From positions 1 to 35,189 of the IMG/VR virus record IMGVR_UViG_3300003635_000013: 35,189 nt of DNA; one strand, written 5' to 3'. Position numbers and translations under genes: made by a program. Below, in pieces: positions 13,295 to 22,120 of the stretch. How positions within the stretch are numbered: position 1 is the stretch's first letter; every line of letters begins with the position of its first letter. The stretch is from a virus. The notes beneath the pieces were generated by a model. That model ran no database searches. It worked only from the letters and a program-made list of their open reading frames with translations, and had not been told where the DNA came from.

Positions 13295-13687
13295 ATGACG
13301 ACACAACTTTACAACAACGGAGAACTTGCAGTACTCGACGGAGGACTCGGCTCGCGTTCTGTTGACTTTGGACTATACAATGATTCAACAGACGCACTCT
13401 CGGACAGTGCAACGTATGCTGACATTACGACGGAGCCGAGCGGGGCTTCGTACTCAGTGCAGACTGCATCTGGCGGAAGTGTTGCGCTCAACGGTTCGAA
13501 TGATGGAGAAATTACATACTCGGACCAGACATTCGACGTAAGCGATTCTTCGGAGAGCGTTGATGCAGCATATGTACGTGATTCGAGTACAGGAGACTTG
13601 CTCTTTGCAGTCTCACTGGACCAAACGTATGACTTGTCCTCTGTTGATGAGTTCGTTCTCTCGAACACGTCACTGAACCTCGACTAA
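13295..13687 (+). CDS. Virion protein, fibre-cassette partner (copy 1)
   Basis: 130 residues, Ser/Asp/Thr-rich and beta. Paralogous over its full length to the protein at 16041: both start MT(T/R)QL(Y/F)(N/D)NGE, share GLYNDSTD, SATYA(D/S)ITTEP(S/T)GA, the ...FDVSDSS... block and YVRD.. then GDLLFA, and end in .LD. Good GAGGTGA site. Sits directly before a beta-propeller fibre gene in both copies, so it may be that fibre's attachment or chaperone part. Confidence 0.78.
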   Translation: MTTQLYNNGELAVLDGGLGSRSVDFGLYNDSTDALSDSATYADITTEPSGASYSVQTASGGSVALNGSNDGEITYSDQTFDVSDSSESVDAAYVRDSSTGDLLFAVSLDQTYDLSSVDEFVLSNTSLNLD

Positions 13688-13709
13688 CGGCGTAACCATC
13701 ATATAAAAT

Positions 13710-15923
13710 ATGGTTGAGTACGTACACGTCGGTTATGAGACAGGAACAATTCAACTCTCGGATAGCGACGGCTCAGAGCAGTGGAATGTATCTGGAAATA
13801 AGTCTCGGAGTATTGCTGTTGACGAGAACGGAGACGTGTACGAAGTAGTTGACGGAACATATCTACGAAAAGAAAGTAATGCAGACGGTTCACAGATTTG
13901 GCAAACTTCGCTAAGTAACCTTTCTACTGGACGGGCATTACACGTAACACCGAATTACGTCTATGTTGTTGGGGATAACAGTTCAAACCAAGGTTTGCTA
14001 TACCAAGTCCAACGGAATGGAACGGTTAATTGGTCCATAGTAATACAAAATTCGGTTACAACATCAGCAGAAGGACTGATAACTGCTGACTCCCAAGGGC
14101 GTCCGTATGTTGGAGAATCAAATGGGGTTGTAGAAGCATTCGACACATCTGGCAACCTCCGGTGGTCCAAAGACATTGGAAATGATTGCCGAGCCACTGT
14201 GTTTAATCCAGATGATGGGTACGTATATGCCTATGAAGCGAATAACGAAAGTGGAGAAAACATTCAAGTTTTTGACACTACAGGCGGTAAGATAACTACT
14301 CACAACTTTTCCAAAGGAGGAAATCCACTACTTGACTTAAAGATTGTTGAGGGTGGTGAATACTACGCTGCGTCTGGAGAAATTATCTGGAGAATTGACT
14401 CTTCATTTAATATTATTGATAGCGTAAACACTGGGCTTGAACTCGACTCGATTGGTGTTGATGATAGTGGCTTCGTCTATGTTAGTGGATATGATGGAAG
14501 CGATGGATTTGCACGACAATACTCAACAGACTTAAGTAGCCAAAATTGGGAATACAGAATTGGTGATGGATTCTTTGATAGCACGATTTGTGCCTATCCA
14601 AATTATTCATCATTTAAAACAACGTCGTGGGTTATTGTTGAAAAATCTACAGGAATAACATCATCAACAGCAACAACTCGAACAGGGAGCGGGTTACAAC
14701 GGGCAAAACCAACCCCACCCCCGGTAATCTCAACAGCGACAACGCTAACAGAAGAAGCAGGACGTGCAATTGTAGAAGCTTCTCATAGTAGCGTGAGTTC
14801 GTCTGAGTTCGGTTCAATCTTTACGAGTTCCACTACACTTGGAGAAACACTCAGCCCGACAGTAGACAGTACAACAGCTTCACAGACAAGCACAGAAGCT
14901 CAAGGAAGTCTGTCTACAATTGGTGCGGTAAACACAGACTCCTCCAGCAGACGCTTCGGCTCCGCAGTCACAGAGTCGGTGCTTTCATCTGTTCCTGTAG
15001 CAATTGGCCTATTGCAACAGACTGGACTGGCTCTTGCTGCAAGTTCTGTTGTCACTGAATCTGGAGCAACGGGAACCAAAAGGGCCGTCAATGGTGGTAG
15101 TGCTGTTGCGTTTGCTTCCATTCCGGGCGCGCCTGTGTTTACCGCGACAACGGGTGTAGGTTCAAGCACTGCTATTGGTACTCCAGATACATCAATAGCT
15201 CTAACAAAATCTATCACACTTGCAGATTCGACAACATCAATAACAGGAACATCGTCTGCAAGTCTTGGGCGGGTAATAGATGATAGTGAAGAATCATCCA
15301 GTGTAGTGGTTTTCGATGTGGCAACAGGAACAGCCTTTGTAACTGGTATAGCAGTAACAGAGCGCATATTCCCGAATACATCTACTGATGGATTTACAAA
15401 AGTAGTAGCGGTTCCTGTAATAGCATCATCATCTTCTCTCCAATCAACGGATGGTTTGGGGAGAAGTATTAATGGTGGAAGTATAACAGCACTAACAACT
15501 ATACCCATCTCTAAGGGTATCAGTGCAGCAACAGCAAAGGCACTCCCATCAAGTGTCCTTACATCACTGTTACTATCAGAACGTGCTGTTATTGTTGCAG
15601 AGCCGTTCCAGTCAACGAGAGCGTACCCTCGTGACAGCTATGAAACAGTCGGAATAGCAAAGACAACCGCGACACCACCCGCCGCGCTTGTCACAGCAGA
15701 CTCACCACTTGCCCGAGAGTCAATTCCTCGTGGAAGTGGGAGCGGTAACAACACGCGGGAAGTCTTCGAGAAGGCGGAATCGCCTGAAGAGAACCCCGAC
15801 GTTGGTGACAATCAGGCAACAGGAACAGCGACAACAAACACAGCGAGTGTCAGTGTGTCGAAGAATAGTGCTGACGGAGGAACAAATAAGAATGATGCGA
15901 CAATCAACGATGGCGAAAATTAA
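13710..15923 (+). CDS. Beta-propeller receptor-binding fibre (copy 1, 737 aa)
   Basis: 737 residues. Residues 1-310 are PQQ/WD40-like propeller repeats, with blades such as DSDGSEQWNVSGNKSRSIAV, DENGDVYEV and VYVVGDNSSNQGLLYQV. The remaining 400 residues are low-complexity Ser/Thr/Ala/Val shaft (SSTATTRTGSG, GTPDTSIALTKSITLADSTT) ending in an acidic Asn-rich tail. A globular propeller plus shaft suits host-surface binding. N-terminal part is paralogous to the protein at 16746. No ribosome site is obvious. Placement among head genes is unusual. Confidence 0.78.
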   Translation: MVEYVHVGYETGTIQLSDSDGSEQWNVSGNKSRSIAVDENGDVYEVVDGTYLRKESNADGSQIWQTSLSNLSTGRALHVTPNYVYVVGDNSSNQGLLYQVQRNGTVNWSIVIQNSVTTSAEGLITADSQGRPYVGESNGVVEAFDTSGNLRWSKDIGNDCRATVFNPDDGYVYAYEANNESGENIQVFDTTGGKITTHNFSKGGNPLLDLKIVEGGEYYAASGEIIWRIDSSFNIIDSVNTGLELDSIGVDDSGFVYVSGYDGSDGFARQYSTDLSSQNWEYRIGDGFFDSTICAYPNYSSFKTTSWVIVEKSTGITSSTATTRTGSGLQRAKPTPPPVISTATTLTEEAGRAIVEASHSSVSSSEFGSIFTSSTTLGETLSPTVDSTTASQTSTEAQGSLSTIGAVNTDSSSRRFGSAVTESVLSSVPVAIGLLQQTGLALAASSVVTESGATGTKRAVNGGSAVAFASIPGAPVFTATTGVGSSTAIGTPDTSIALTKSITLADSTTSITGTSSASLGRVIDDSEESSSVVVFDVATGTAFVTGIAVTERIFPNTSTDGFTKVVAVPVIASSSSLQSTDGLGRSINGGSITALTTIPISKGISAATAKALPSSVLTSLLLSERAVIVAEPFQSTRAYPRDSYETVGIAKTTATPPAALVTADSPLARESIPRGSGSGNNTREVFEKAESPEENPDVGDNQATGTATTNTASVSVSKNSADGGTNKNDATINDGEN

Positions 15924-15948
15924 CAGTATCAGCTCTCGGGATAGCGAA

Positions 15949-15973
15949 TCTCGATGCACAGCAACACTTAAGT
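15949..15973 (+). promoter_or_regulatory. Virus-type promoter 9, between the two fibre cassettes
   Basis: TCTCG 15949-15953, N7, GCAAC 15961-15965, ACTTAAGT. It starts 26 bases after fibre 1 ends and precedes cassette 2, so the second receptor-binding set can be expressed on its own. Confidence 0.78.
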
Positions 15974-16040
15974 ACGAGGAACTGGAACAATCACATAAGC
16001 GTTCCGGTTCTGCGTATAACCAAACTTAGAGAGGATAACA

Positions 16041-16433
16041 ATGACTCGACAACTATTTGACAATGGCGAGACGTTCACACTTCAGAATGACTTGTCTGGT
16101 GTAACGTTTGAGATTGGACTGTACAACGATTCGACTGATTCACTAACTGATAGTGCAACGTATGCAAGTATTACCACTGAACCAACTGGTGCTGCATACG
16201 CAGCACAGACACAGAGTACGACAACGATTCAGCTTGATGGGAACAGCGACGGTGAACTCGTTCTGGACCCAGTAACGTTCGACGTGTCGGACTCATCTGC
16301 GACAGTTGACTCGGTGTACGTCCGTGATAATGCGTCCGGTGACTTGCTCTTTGCCAACGACATTGGCTCACAAGACTTGTCCACGAAGGACGGCCAACTC
16401 GAAGTCTCGAACGTTGGATTTACGCTGGACTAA
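16041..16433 (+). CDS. Virion protein, fibre-cassette partner (copy 2)
   Basis: 130 residues, the same length as its paralogue at 13295 and alignable throughout (GLYNDSTDSLTDSATYASIT, FDVSDSSATVDSVYVRDNAS, GDLLFA). GAGGATAAC precedes the ATG. The pair and the downstream propeller genes show that a two-gene unit was duplicated in tandem and has since diverged. Confidence 0.78.
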   Translation: MTRQLFDNGETFTLQNDLSGVTFEIGLYNDSTDSLTDSATYASITTEPTGAAYAAQTQSTTTIQLDGNSDGELVLDPVTFDVSDSSATVDSVYVRDNASGDLLFANDIGSQDLSTKDGQLEVSNVGFTLD

Positions 16434-16446
16434 GGGGTGATGGCTG

Positions 16447-16743
16447 ATGCCAGCACTCTATACGAACAGCAACGGACGAGTTGTGCGTCGTGTGAGTAAT
16501 CCCGATGCAGACACGTCCGATGCTGACAAAGAAGTAGACACACTGCCCCCCAAGCCTGATGTGCAACCGTGGGTAGAGTGCAATCTGTACTTTACTGAGT
16601 CGAATGGTGTTGAATGGAGAACATCGGACCCGTTCGAGGGACTTAACTTCTCCGATGATGAAAAGTTCGCCCTCTTCAAAGCTATTCTCGACAACAACTT
16701 GATTGAGGCACGAAATATTGTAGAACAAGCCTATAACGCATAA
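16447..16743 (+). CDS. Small acidic protein inside cassette 2 (98 aa)
   Basis: 98 residues, with no counterpart in cassette 1. A disordered Asp/Pro-rich first half (NPDADTSDADKEVDTLPPKP) is followed by VECNLYFTESNGVEWRTSDP and a helical C terminus (EKFALFKAILDNNLIEARNI). GGGGTGAT lies before the start. Two bases separate it from the fibre gene. It may be a fibre chaperone or adaptor; no family recognised. Confidence 0.68.
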   Translation: MPALYTNSNGRVVRRVSNPDADTSDADKEVDTLPPKPDVQPWVECNLYFTESNGVEWRTSDPFEGLNFSDDEKFALFKAILDNNLIEARNIVEQAYNA

Positions 16744-16745
16744 CA

Positions 16746-18581
16746 ATGGTAGATTACGTTTCCATCACTGACGACGCCCTGCGTGTTCTGGACCCGTCTG
16801 ATGGTTCAGAGATTCGTAGCTACAGCCAAAATGTTGTTACTGGCCAGAACTCTGACGTTGACGACAATGGAAAGTTCTATTTCCGGCAGTTCGACTTTGG
16901 TGGTAACTTTGAACAGGGATTCGCAAGAATACCGAACGACTTGTCAGCGACAGATTGGGTTAATCAAACAGAACGCAGCAACAACTGTATTCGTAGCTAC
17001 CCGAACGGTGAAGTGGTTGTCTGTAACGACGACAACTACGTAGAGATGGTTAATGCTGATGGGACAGAAAAGTGGGCCACCGATATTTCTGCAACAAATG
17101 CGAGTATTCTTACAGCACGGGGTGCGTGTCTGTCAAATGATAGGACTGCTGTGTATGTCGTTGGTGATGGGCGTATTGTAGAAGAATTTGACGCAAGTAA
17201 TGGCTCATATGTAACTACACACAACCTTGAAGCTGTTGCTCAATTTGATAAATCCGATATTGTCCAAGATAAAAACGGTGACTTCTATATTGCGACTATT
17301 GATGGACAAATTCAAAAACACGACAGTAGTTACAACAATATTTGGCTATATAACCCATCGTGGGGAATTGGAGACGCGAATTACCAAATGGCACTCGGTA
17401 TGTCAGACAGTCACGTTTCTGTTGCCGGAGACTCTGGTGTTTCGAAAGTTGCACACGACGGAACAGTAGCGTGGGAGCAATCAACATCTGATTCTGGAAA
17501 TCAGACAGCAATTGGACAAAACGGCGCTGTCTACGCTGCATTTGACGACAGTACGTTCAAAAAGTTTGCATCGTCAGATGGAACTGAGCAGTGGAGTGTG
17601 GCAACAAACGCAGGAGATACTGGCGTCACAGCATTCCCACAGTGGAACCAATATCCTGACGCTTGGGGGCCATCTGTTGCACAAGTAACAGCAACACAGA
17701 TTGCGGCTGCTGCTGGTGTCAGTGTTGGAACAGTTTCAGAACTGTTATCAGCAACACAAGTACAGTCTGCCGCCACGATGGAGAGTCCAACGTTGCTTGA
17801 GGTGCTGGCTGCTGCTCAAGCAAGTTCCACAGCTACGATGGAGCAGGTAAGTCTGCTTGAGCTTATTAGCTCCACACAGGTACAATCCTCTGCCGGGGTG
17901 AACACAGCCGCCCTTCTGGAGTTCGCTCAAGCAACGCAGCCCGCTGCGGCGGCGCGTGTGTTTACTGCTGATACAGCCTTCCGTGTTAGCTTGACAGCAA
18001 CTCAGTTCGCTGCCACAAGCTCTATGGGCGTACCCAAGCTCAAAGAGTTCACACAAGCCGCTCAGAGTGACGTGAGTGCGACGACACTACAGGCTGCTGC
18101 AACACCCTCGGTAGCAATTGCAGCAGCACAGGTAGCTGCTCAGAGCGATATGAACGACGTGAGTCTGAATGTAGTGCTGCAAGCTGTGCAAGCGTCGGCG
18201 GCTACGTCGATGAATACGATTCCCGGCCTTAATGAAGCACTCGAAGCAGCACAGACTGATGCACAGGCAACAGTGAATGATGTACTCATTGACACTGTAA
18301 TCGTTGATGCAGCACAGGCAACCGCAGCAGCAACGATGCTTGAGGGAGTCACGATTGAAGACGTGACGGCACTCGCTCAGGCAACCAGCGCAACTGCAAC
18401 GAGTAACACAGATGTTCGTGGGCGCTTCATTGGGACAGCAACCCCCACCTCTGGCGTCGTTGTCATCCCGATTAGAGCGCGATTTAATCCACGAAGAGTT
18501 GACGTTGCTGAAACAGGTGACGAAGAAGAGAACGACGCCGAGCTAACCAGTGGCCGTAACAACTGGGTGAGTAATGACTAA
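16746..18581 (+). CDS. Beta-propeller receptor-binding fibre (copy 2, 611 aa)
   Basis: 611 residues. Residues 1-300 are propeller blades like copy 1 (MVDYVSITDDALRVLDPSDG, VNADGTEKWATDI, VVGDGRIVEEFDASNG, YAAFDDSTFKKFASSDGTEQ). Residues about 310-560 are eleven or so tandem units of 20-21 residues of the form (A/T)Q-x-x-(A/S)AATM-x-x-x-x-LLE-x-x-x-A, for example ATQVQSAATMESPTLLEVLA and AAQASSTATMEQVSLLELIS. This regular shaft differs completely from copy 1. Its stop shares one base with the next start. Confidence 0.8.
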   Translation: MVDYVSITDDALRVLDPSDGSEIRSYSQNVVTGQNSDVDDNGKFYFRQFDFGGNFEQGFARIPNDLSATDWVNQTERSNNCIRSYPNGEVVVCNDDNYVEMVNADGTEKWATDISATNASILTARGACLSNDRTAVYVVGDGRIVEEFDASNGSYVTTHNLEAVAQFDKSDIVQDKNGDFYIATIDGQIQKHDSSYNNIWLYNPSWGIGDANYQMALGMSDSHVSVAGDSGVSKVAHDGTVAWEQSTSDSGNQTAIGQNGAVYAAFDDSTFKKFASSDGTEQWSVATNAGDTGVTAFPQWNQYPDAWGPSVAQVTATQIAAAAGVSVGTVSELLSATQVQSAATMESPTLLEVLAAAQASSTATMEQVSLLELISSTQVQSSAGVNTAALLEFAQATQPAAAARVFTADTAFRVSLTATQFAATSSMGVPKLKEFTQAAQSDVSATTLQAAATPSVAIAAAQVAAQSDMNDVSLNVVLQAVQASAATSMNTIPGLNEALEAAQTDAQATVNDVLIDTVIVDAAQATAAATMLEGVTIEDVTALAQATSATATSNTDVRGRFIGTATPTSGVVVIPIRARFNPRRVDVAETGDEEENDAELTSGRNNWVSND

Positions 18582-18913
18582 TGACACAAACGTTCTACAT
18601 TGAAGAAGGTGACAGAAGCCCGTCTATCTCAGCAAAGCTAACTGACGAAGATGACAATGCGATTGACTTGTCGAGTGCGTCAGTTGACTTCATTATGCGA
18701 GAACCACGAGGCGGTGAACTAATTGTCAACGATGATGCAAATGTCGTTGACGGTGCAAATGGAGAAGTAGAATATCAGTGGAGTGAAACAGCAACAGAAC
18801 AGGACGGGCGGTTCCGTGCTGAGTTTGTTGTCAATTACGCTGATGGAACACAGGAAAGCTTCCCGAACGTCGGGTATCACACCGTGTTCATCACTCGTTC
18901 ACTGGCAAACTAA
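18581..18913 (+). CDS. Baseplate upper protein-like Ig domain (110 aa)
   Basis: 110 residues. MTQTFYIEEGDRSPSISAKL, then the strand DFIMREPRGGELIVNDDANV, then RFRAEFVVNYADGTQESFPN and a final HTVFI strand. This is the N-terminal Ig-like domain of phage BppU proteins, which links receptor-binding proteins to the baseplate or virion. It follows fibre 2 with a TAATG overlap, so cassette 2 looks like partner, small protein, fibre and adaptor. Related in pattern to the protein at 7126. Confidence 0.8.
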   Translation: MTQTFYIEEGDRSPSISAKLTDEDDNAIDLSSASVDFIMREPRGGELIVNDDANVVDGANGEVEYQWSETATEQDGRFRAEFVVNYADGTQESFPNVGYHTVFITRSLAN

Positions 18914-18938
18914 TCTCGATACAGCACAACATTTAAGT
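18914..18938 (+). promoter_or_regulatory. Virus-type promoter 10 (head genes)
   Basis: TCTCG 18914-18918, N7, ACAAC 18926-18930, ATTTAAGT. It begins right after the previous stop; the TATA centre is about 23 bases from the ATG at 18956, which fits a leaderless protease mRNA. Confidence 0.78.
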
Positions 18939-18955
18939 AGGATGGGTTATAATTT

Positions 18956-20872
18956 ATGAGTGACGATAAAGCTTTCGATTTTGCATTGTGCAGTAGCAGT
19001 ACAGACGCTTCCTCGACAACGATGGATACGATTCAAACGCAAGCAGGTGTCGCAACCTGCACATCTGGCATTGATAGTTCTCCACTAACAGTTAGTGGTG
19101 TCGCTATCTCTGCCGGTGAAATTACACGACACGAAGACGGGAATCGGCGCTGGCCTGAGCCACAGCTTATGGCAGCAGTAGATTCGCTTGAAGGGAAGCA
19201 CTTGACGAAGAATCACAACCACGACGCTGTTGAAGGTGTCGTTGGTGAAGTAACAAAGACGCGCTATAAAGAGGGCGTTGGTATTCTTTTCGAAGCACAA
19301 GTGTATGACGAGGAAGTAGCACTGAAGATTCAGGAAGGACTTCTCGATGTGTCAGTACACGCTGCACACAAAGTATCACACATTGACGACGACGGCAATT
19401 ACGTTGTCGAGAACGTTCGATTCCGTGACTTGTCTGTTGTTCCGAGAGGCGCAGCAGATGGAAACACAGTCTCGCCGGGTGCGCTCCAAGTGAGTGAACT
19501 CTCGGAAGACTCAGTTGCGGAACTTGTCGAGGATGAGTTTACTGAAGACACGATGACATATCGTGAAGCACTTAACGAGACAGCAGACAACTTTGATATT
19601 ACTCTGGCAGAACACGAACTCGATAGTGTCTACTCAGAGTGGCAAGATACTGTCAATATGACTGCCGGACAACTCCGACAGTGGAGTGAGAATCCGTGTA
19701 GTCGTGAAGCAAGCGTCCGTCCATCGTTCGTTATCCGTCGCAACCTTCGGCTACTTGAAAAACCGAAGAGTGAATGGACACAGAACGATGTTGAGGATGC
19801 ACGGCGCACTATTTCGTTCATCAACCGGATGAGCGCACAGCGTCCGACTGCACCTCGTGATGGGCCGAATGGTTGTCCGAGTCCGTGGGCAATTAGCCTG
19901 ATGAACTGGGCATACAATCCGTTTGATGAACTTCCATCTGTTCCAGAAGAGATGGAGCCTGTCGAGGAAATTACAGCAAAGGTTGCTGAAGCGGTACAGT
20001 CTTTCGAGGGTGACTCGGAGACACATATGCCGCAGTACGAATCGACGGAATCTGGCGACGGGTGGGACGCACCGAATCTGGAAGACTTCCCCGTTGAGTA
20101 CTTTGATGAAGATGATACTCCACGGTGGGACTTGATTGACAACCACTTCCTGTACTCGGAGACTGGCTTCCCGCCTGAAAACTACACGGACCTTGGGTTC
20201 CCGGTTGTGGACCCTGACGGTACATTGTGGCTTGCTGCACTGCGTGCAGTGAAGTCCCGTGCGCCACAGTCTGATGCTCCTGAAGCTGCTGTCGAGCGGC
20301 TACAGGAAATGGCTGACACACTTGCCGCACGGGAGTTCGACAAGGACTGGAGTGACGATGCTGAGAGCGATGACGGCTCGGAAGAGGAAATGGGCCAGAG
20401 TTCCTCGGCTGACACTTCTGATACTGACGAAACAAATCAAGGTGAAATTATGACTGAAGAAACTGAAACAGAAGAGTCTCAGGACGTTGACGAGCTTGAA
20501 GAGCGCGTCAGCGAGCTTGAGGCAGAGAACGAGCGTCTCCGTGACGAGGTAGAATCCGTTCGGATGGAGTATGCAACTGCCCTTGCGGGCGACTCTGCGT
20601 TCTCCGCCGAGGAACTCTCGGAGAAGTTCACAGTTGATGAGCTTGCAGAAAAGTACGATGACGCTGACGAGGTTGCACTTGCAGAAGCAGCTTCGGAGCC
20701 TGCACCGCAGACTGGCGGTGTAGAGGACGAGGTTGAGGCATCGGAGACTGATGAGGAAACTGATGCAGAAGTTGCAGAACTCGAACAGCGCATCGAAACG
20801 TATGAAGATATGGGTTGGGACGCTGCCGCTTCTGAACAGCGTGAGCGTCTTGACGAACTCACAGCAGAGTAG
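18956..20872 (+). CDS. Prohead protease with scaffold-like C terminus
   Basis: 638 residues. Residues 45-170 are an HK97-type (U35) prohead protease: KHLTKNHNHDAVEGVVGEV (H87/H89), LLDVSVHAAH (S133) and SVVPRGAA (161-167), with the usual His-Ser spacing of about 46. The middle (195-470) has an unassigned region including MTAGQLRQWSENPCSREAS and GCPSPWAISLMNWAYNP. The C-terminal 150 residues are acidic and coiled-coil (DVDELEERVSELEAENERLR), as in scaffold proteins. The protease processes the scaffold, so this is a protease-scaffold fusion. Starts at the position expected for a leaderless mRNA. Confidence 0.85.
   Translation: MSDDKAFDFALCSSSTDASSTTMDTIQTQAGVATCTSGIDSSPLTVSGVAISAGEITRHEDGNRRWPEPQLMAAVDSLEGKHLTKNHNHDAVEGVVGEVTKTRYKEGVGILFEAQVYDEEVALKIQEGLLDVSVHAAHKVSHIDDDGNYVVENVRFRDLSVVPRGAADGNTVSPGALQVSELSEDSVAELVEDEFTEDTMTYREALNETADNFDITLAEHELDSVYSEWQDTVNMTAGQLRQWSENPCSREASVRPSFVIRRNLRLLEKPKSEWTQNDVEDARRTISFINRMSAQRPTAPRDGPNGCPSPWAISLMNWAYNPFDELPSVPEEMEPVEEITAKVAEAVQSFEGDSETHMPQYESTESGDGWDAPNLEDFPVEYFDEDDTPRWDLIDNHFLYSETGFPPENYTDLGFPVVDPDGTLWLAALRAVKSRAPQSDAPEAAVERLQEMADTLAAREFDKDWSDDAESDDGSEEEMGQSSSADTSDTDETNQGEIMTEETETEESQDVDELEERVSELEAENERLRDEVESVRMEYATALAGDSAFSAEELSEKFTVDELAEKYDDADEVALAEAASEPAPQTGGVEDEVEASETDEETDAEVAELEQRIETYEDMGWDAAASEQRERLDELTAE
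20450..20872 (+). CDS. Candidate nested scaffold protein (in-frame internal start)
   Basis: An in-frame ATG (codon 499 of the protease gene) is preceded by GGTGA at 20441-20445 with four bases between, as good as the real starts nearby. It would give 140 residues: an acidic lead, the coiled coil DELEERVSELEAENERLRDE and a helical C terminus. Lambda makes scaffold Nu3 from inside its protease gene C in the same way. Needed here because the capsid protein has no scaffold-like delta domain. Inferred from the ribosome site and family parallel. Confidence 0.55.
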   Translation: MTEETETEESQDVDELEERVSELEAENERLRDEVESVRMEYATALAGDSAFSAEELSEKFTVDELAEKYDDADEVALAEAASEPAPQTGGVEDEVEASETDEETDAEVAELEQRIETYEDMGWDAAASEQRERLDELTAE

Positions 20873-20916
20873 AGTGAGTCTAAATACATCTACTCATTTA
20901 ATAGGTACTACAATTT

Positions 20917-21744
20917 ATGGCATCTGATGGCACTGTAAATTCTGGCGAAGTTATCACTGAGGAAGCCGTCCGTGCAGAGATGGAAGCAGTTGCAGAGGAA
21001 AACCTCGTTTTCCGAGAGGCGTTCCGAGAGATTGACGCAACTGACATTAACGCTGGCGCTCTCCAGATTCCCGTCCTTGGCGACAATGGCGAGGAAGCTG
21101 GACAGGTTGGCGAAGGTTCCGCCTTCCCTCGCTCGCAGGACGAACAGACTTCCAAGACACAGCTCGATTTCAACAAGTACGGTACTGAAGTCGAAATCAC
21201 TTACGAGTCGATTCAGGACGGCCTGTTCGACGTTGTTGCAATGCACGCAGAGGACAAGGCTCGCGCACTTGCCGAGGGCCTCGACGCTGCTGCATACAGC
21301 ACGCTTAACAGCAACCTGAACGCAGACTCCCCTATCGGAAGCTCATCGGGAACGATGGCTTACGACGACGTTGTTGACGCAATGACGGCTCTCGAAGAGG
21401 ACTCCTACGAGCCGGACCTCCTCTTCGTGCCGCCGAACAGCAAGGGGGACCTGATGAAGTCTGACGAGTTCACCCGTGCATCCGAGTTCGGTGACGAGGT
21501 TATCCGAGACGGTGCATTCGGCCAGATTGCTGGCATCGACGTGATGGTGTCCAACACTGGGGACCTTGGTGATGGTGAAGCTATCCTCGTTGACTCCAAC
21601 CGCTACGGTTACGAGGGTGTCCGAGAGGGCTTCACCTCGATGGAGTACGAGGTAGAGAACGAGAACAAGCGCGTGATTCAGGTTCGCACCCGAATGGGAT
21701 GGGTTGCAGTCCGTTCCGGTGCAGCTATCAAGATTACGGCGTAA
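20917..21744 (+). CDS. Major capsid protein (HK97 fold)
   Basis: 275 residues, compact. After a helical N terminus (ITEEAVRAEMEAVAEENLVF), ALQIPVLGDNGEEAGQVGEG and STFP-like spots correspond to the extended N-arm and E-loop; YGTEVEITYESIQDGLFDVV with the long helix HAEDKARALAEGLDAAAYST is the spine-helix region; AYDDVVDAMTALEEDSYEPD then FVPPNSKGDLMKS is the P/A-domain signature of HK97-type capsid proteins. Follows the protease-scaffold gene. Base usage is the most GC-rich in the window, as expected for the most abundant protein. Confidence 0.92.
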   Translation: MASDGTVNSGEVITEEAVRAEMEAVAEENLVFREAFREIDATDINAGALQIPVLGDNGEEAGQVGEGSAFPRSQDEQTSKTQLDFNKYGTEVEITYESIQDGLFDVVAMHAEDKARALAEGLDAAAYSTLNSNLNADSPIGSSSGTMAYDDVVDAMTALEEDSYEPDLLFVPPNSKGDLMKSDEFTRASEFGDEVIRDGAFGQIAGIDVMVSNTGDLGDGEAILVDSNRYGYEGVREGFTSMEYEVENENKRVIQVRTRMGWVAVRSGAAIKITA

Positions 21745-21777
21745 ATTCCGTAATCTGTTAGTGTACGGGTGATTACT

Positions 21778-22116
21778 ATGGTTTCACGCATTACAATTGA
21801 CGACGTACTGGAAATCCTCGATACAGAGGTTGACGAGCCTGCAATTCAGGCATTCATCGAGGATGCTCACAGAGTTGTCAATCAGCGTATTGCTCCGTAC
21901 ACAGACGATGAATCAGCACTTGCAGCAGTCGAAACGTATCTCGCGGCACACATCGCAACGTCGAAGGACCCGCGAGTACAGTCAGCATCTCACGAGTCCG
22001 TCTCCTTCGAATATGAAGAGGGACGGGGACAAGAATACTGGCACAACGCCATTATGCAGGACCCAACCGGACGACTCGCTCGTCCCGGTGGATATACTGT
22101 CATTACAGCAAATTGA
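21778..22116 (+). CDS. Head-tail connector (adaptor)
   Basis: 112 residues from the ATG at 21778, which follows GGGTGATT; a GTG at 21769 overlaps that site and is unlikely. Helical: ITIDDVLEILDTEVDEPAIQ, FIEDAHRVVNQRIAPYTDDE, AVETYLAAHIATSKDPRVQS, the four-helix pattern of gp6/gp15-like head completion proteins that sit below the portal. Position after the capsid gene fits. Confidence 0.8.
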   Translation: MVSRITIDDVLEILDTEVDEPAIQAFIEDAHRVVNQRIAPYTDDESALAAVETYLAAHIATSKDPRVQSASHESVSFEYEEGRGQEYWHNAIMQDPTGRLARPGGYTVITAN

Positions 22117-22120
22117 TACA

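Noticed and set aside
13688-13709. Further copy of the virus-type promoter before fibre 1
   Set aside because: CCTCG and GTAAC resemble it, but the spacing and the GCAA block do not fit.
14900-15508. Minus-strand ORF of 202 codons opposite the fibre 1 shaft
   Set aside because: Its Ser/Thr/Val composition mirrors the repeat-rich plus strand; no ribosome site and no operon context.
20891-20916. Separate promoter for the capsid gene (ATTTAATA at 20896)
   Set aside because: Too close to the start codon for a normal TATA position and lacking the TCTCG element; left unlisted as a feature.
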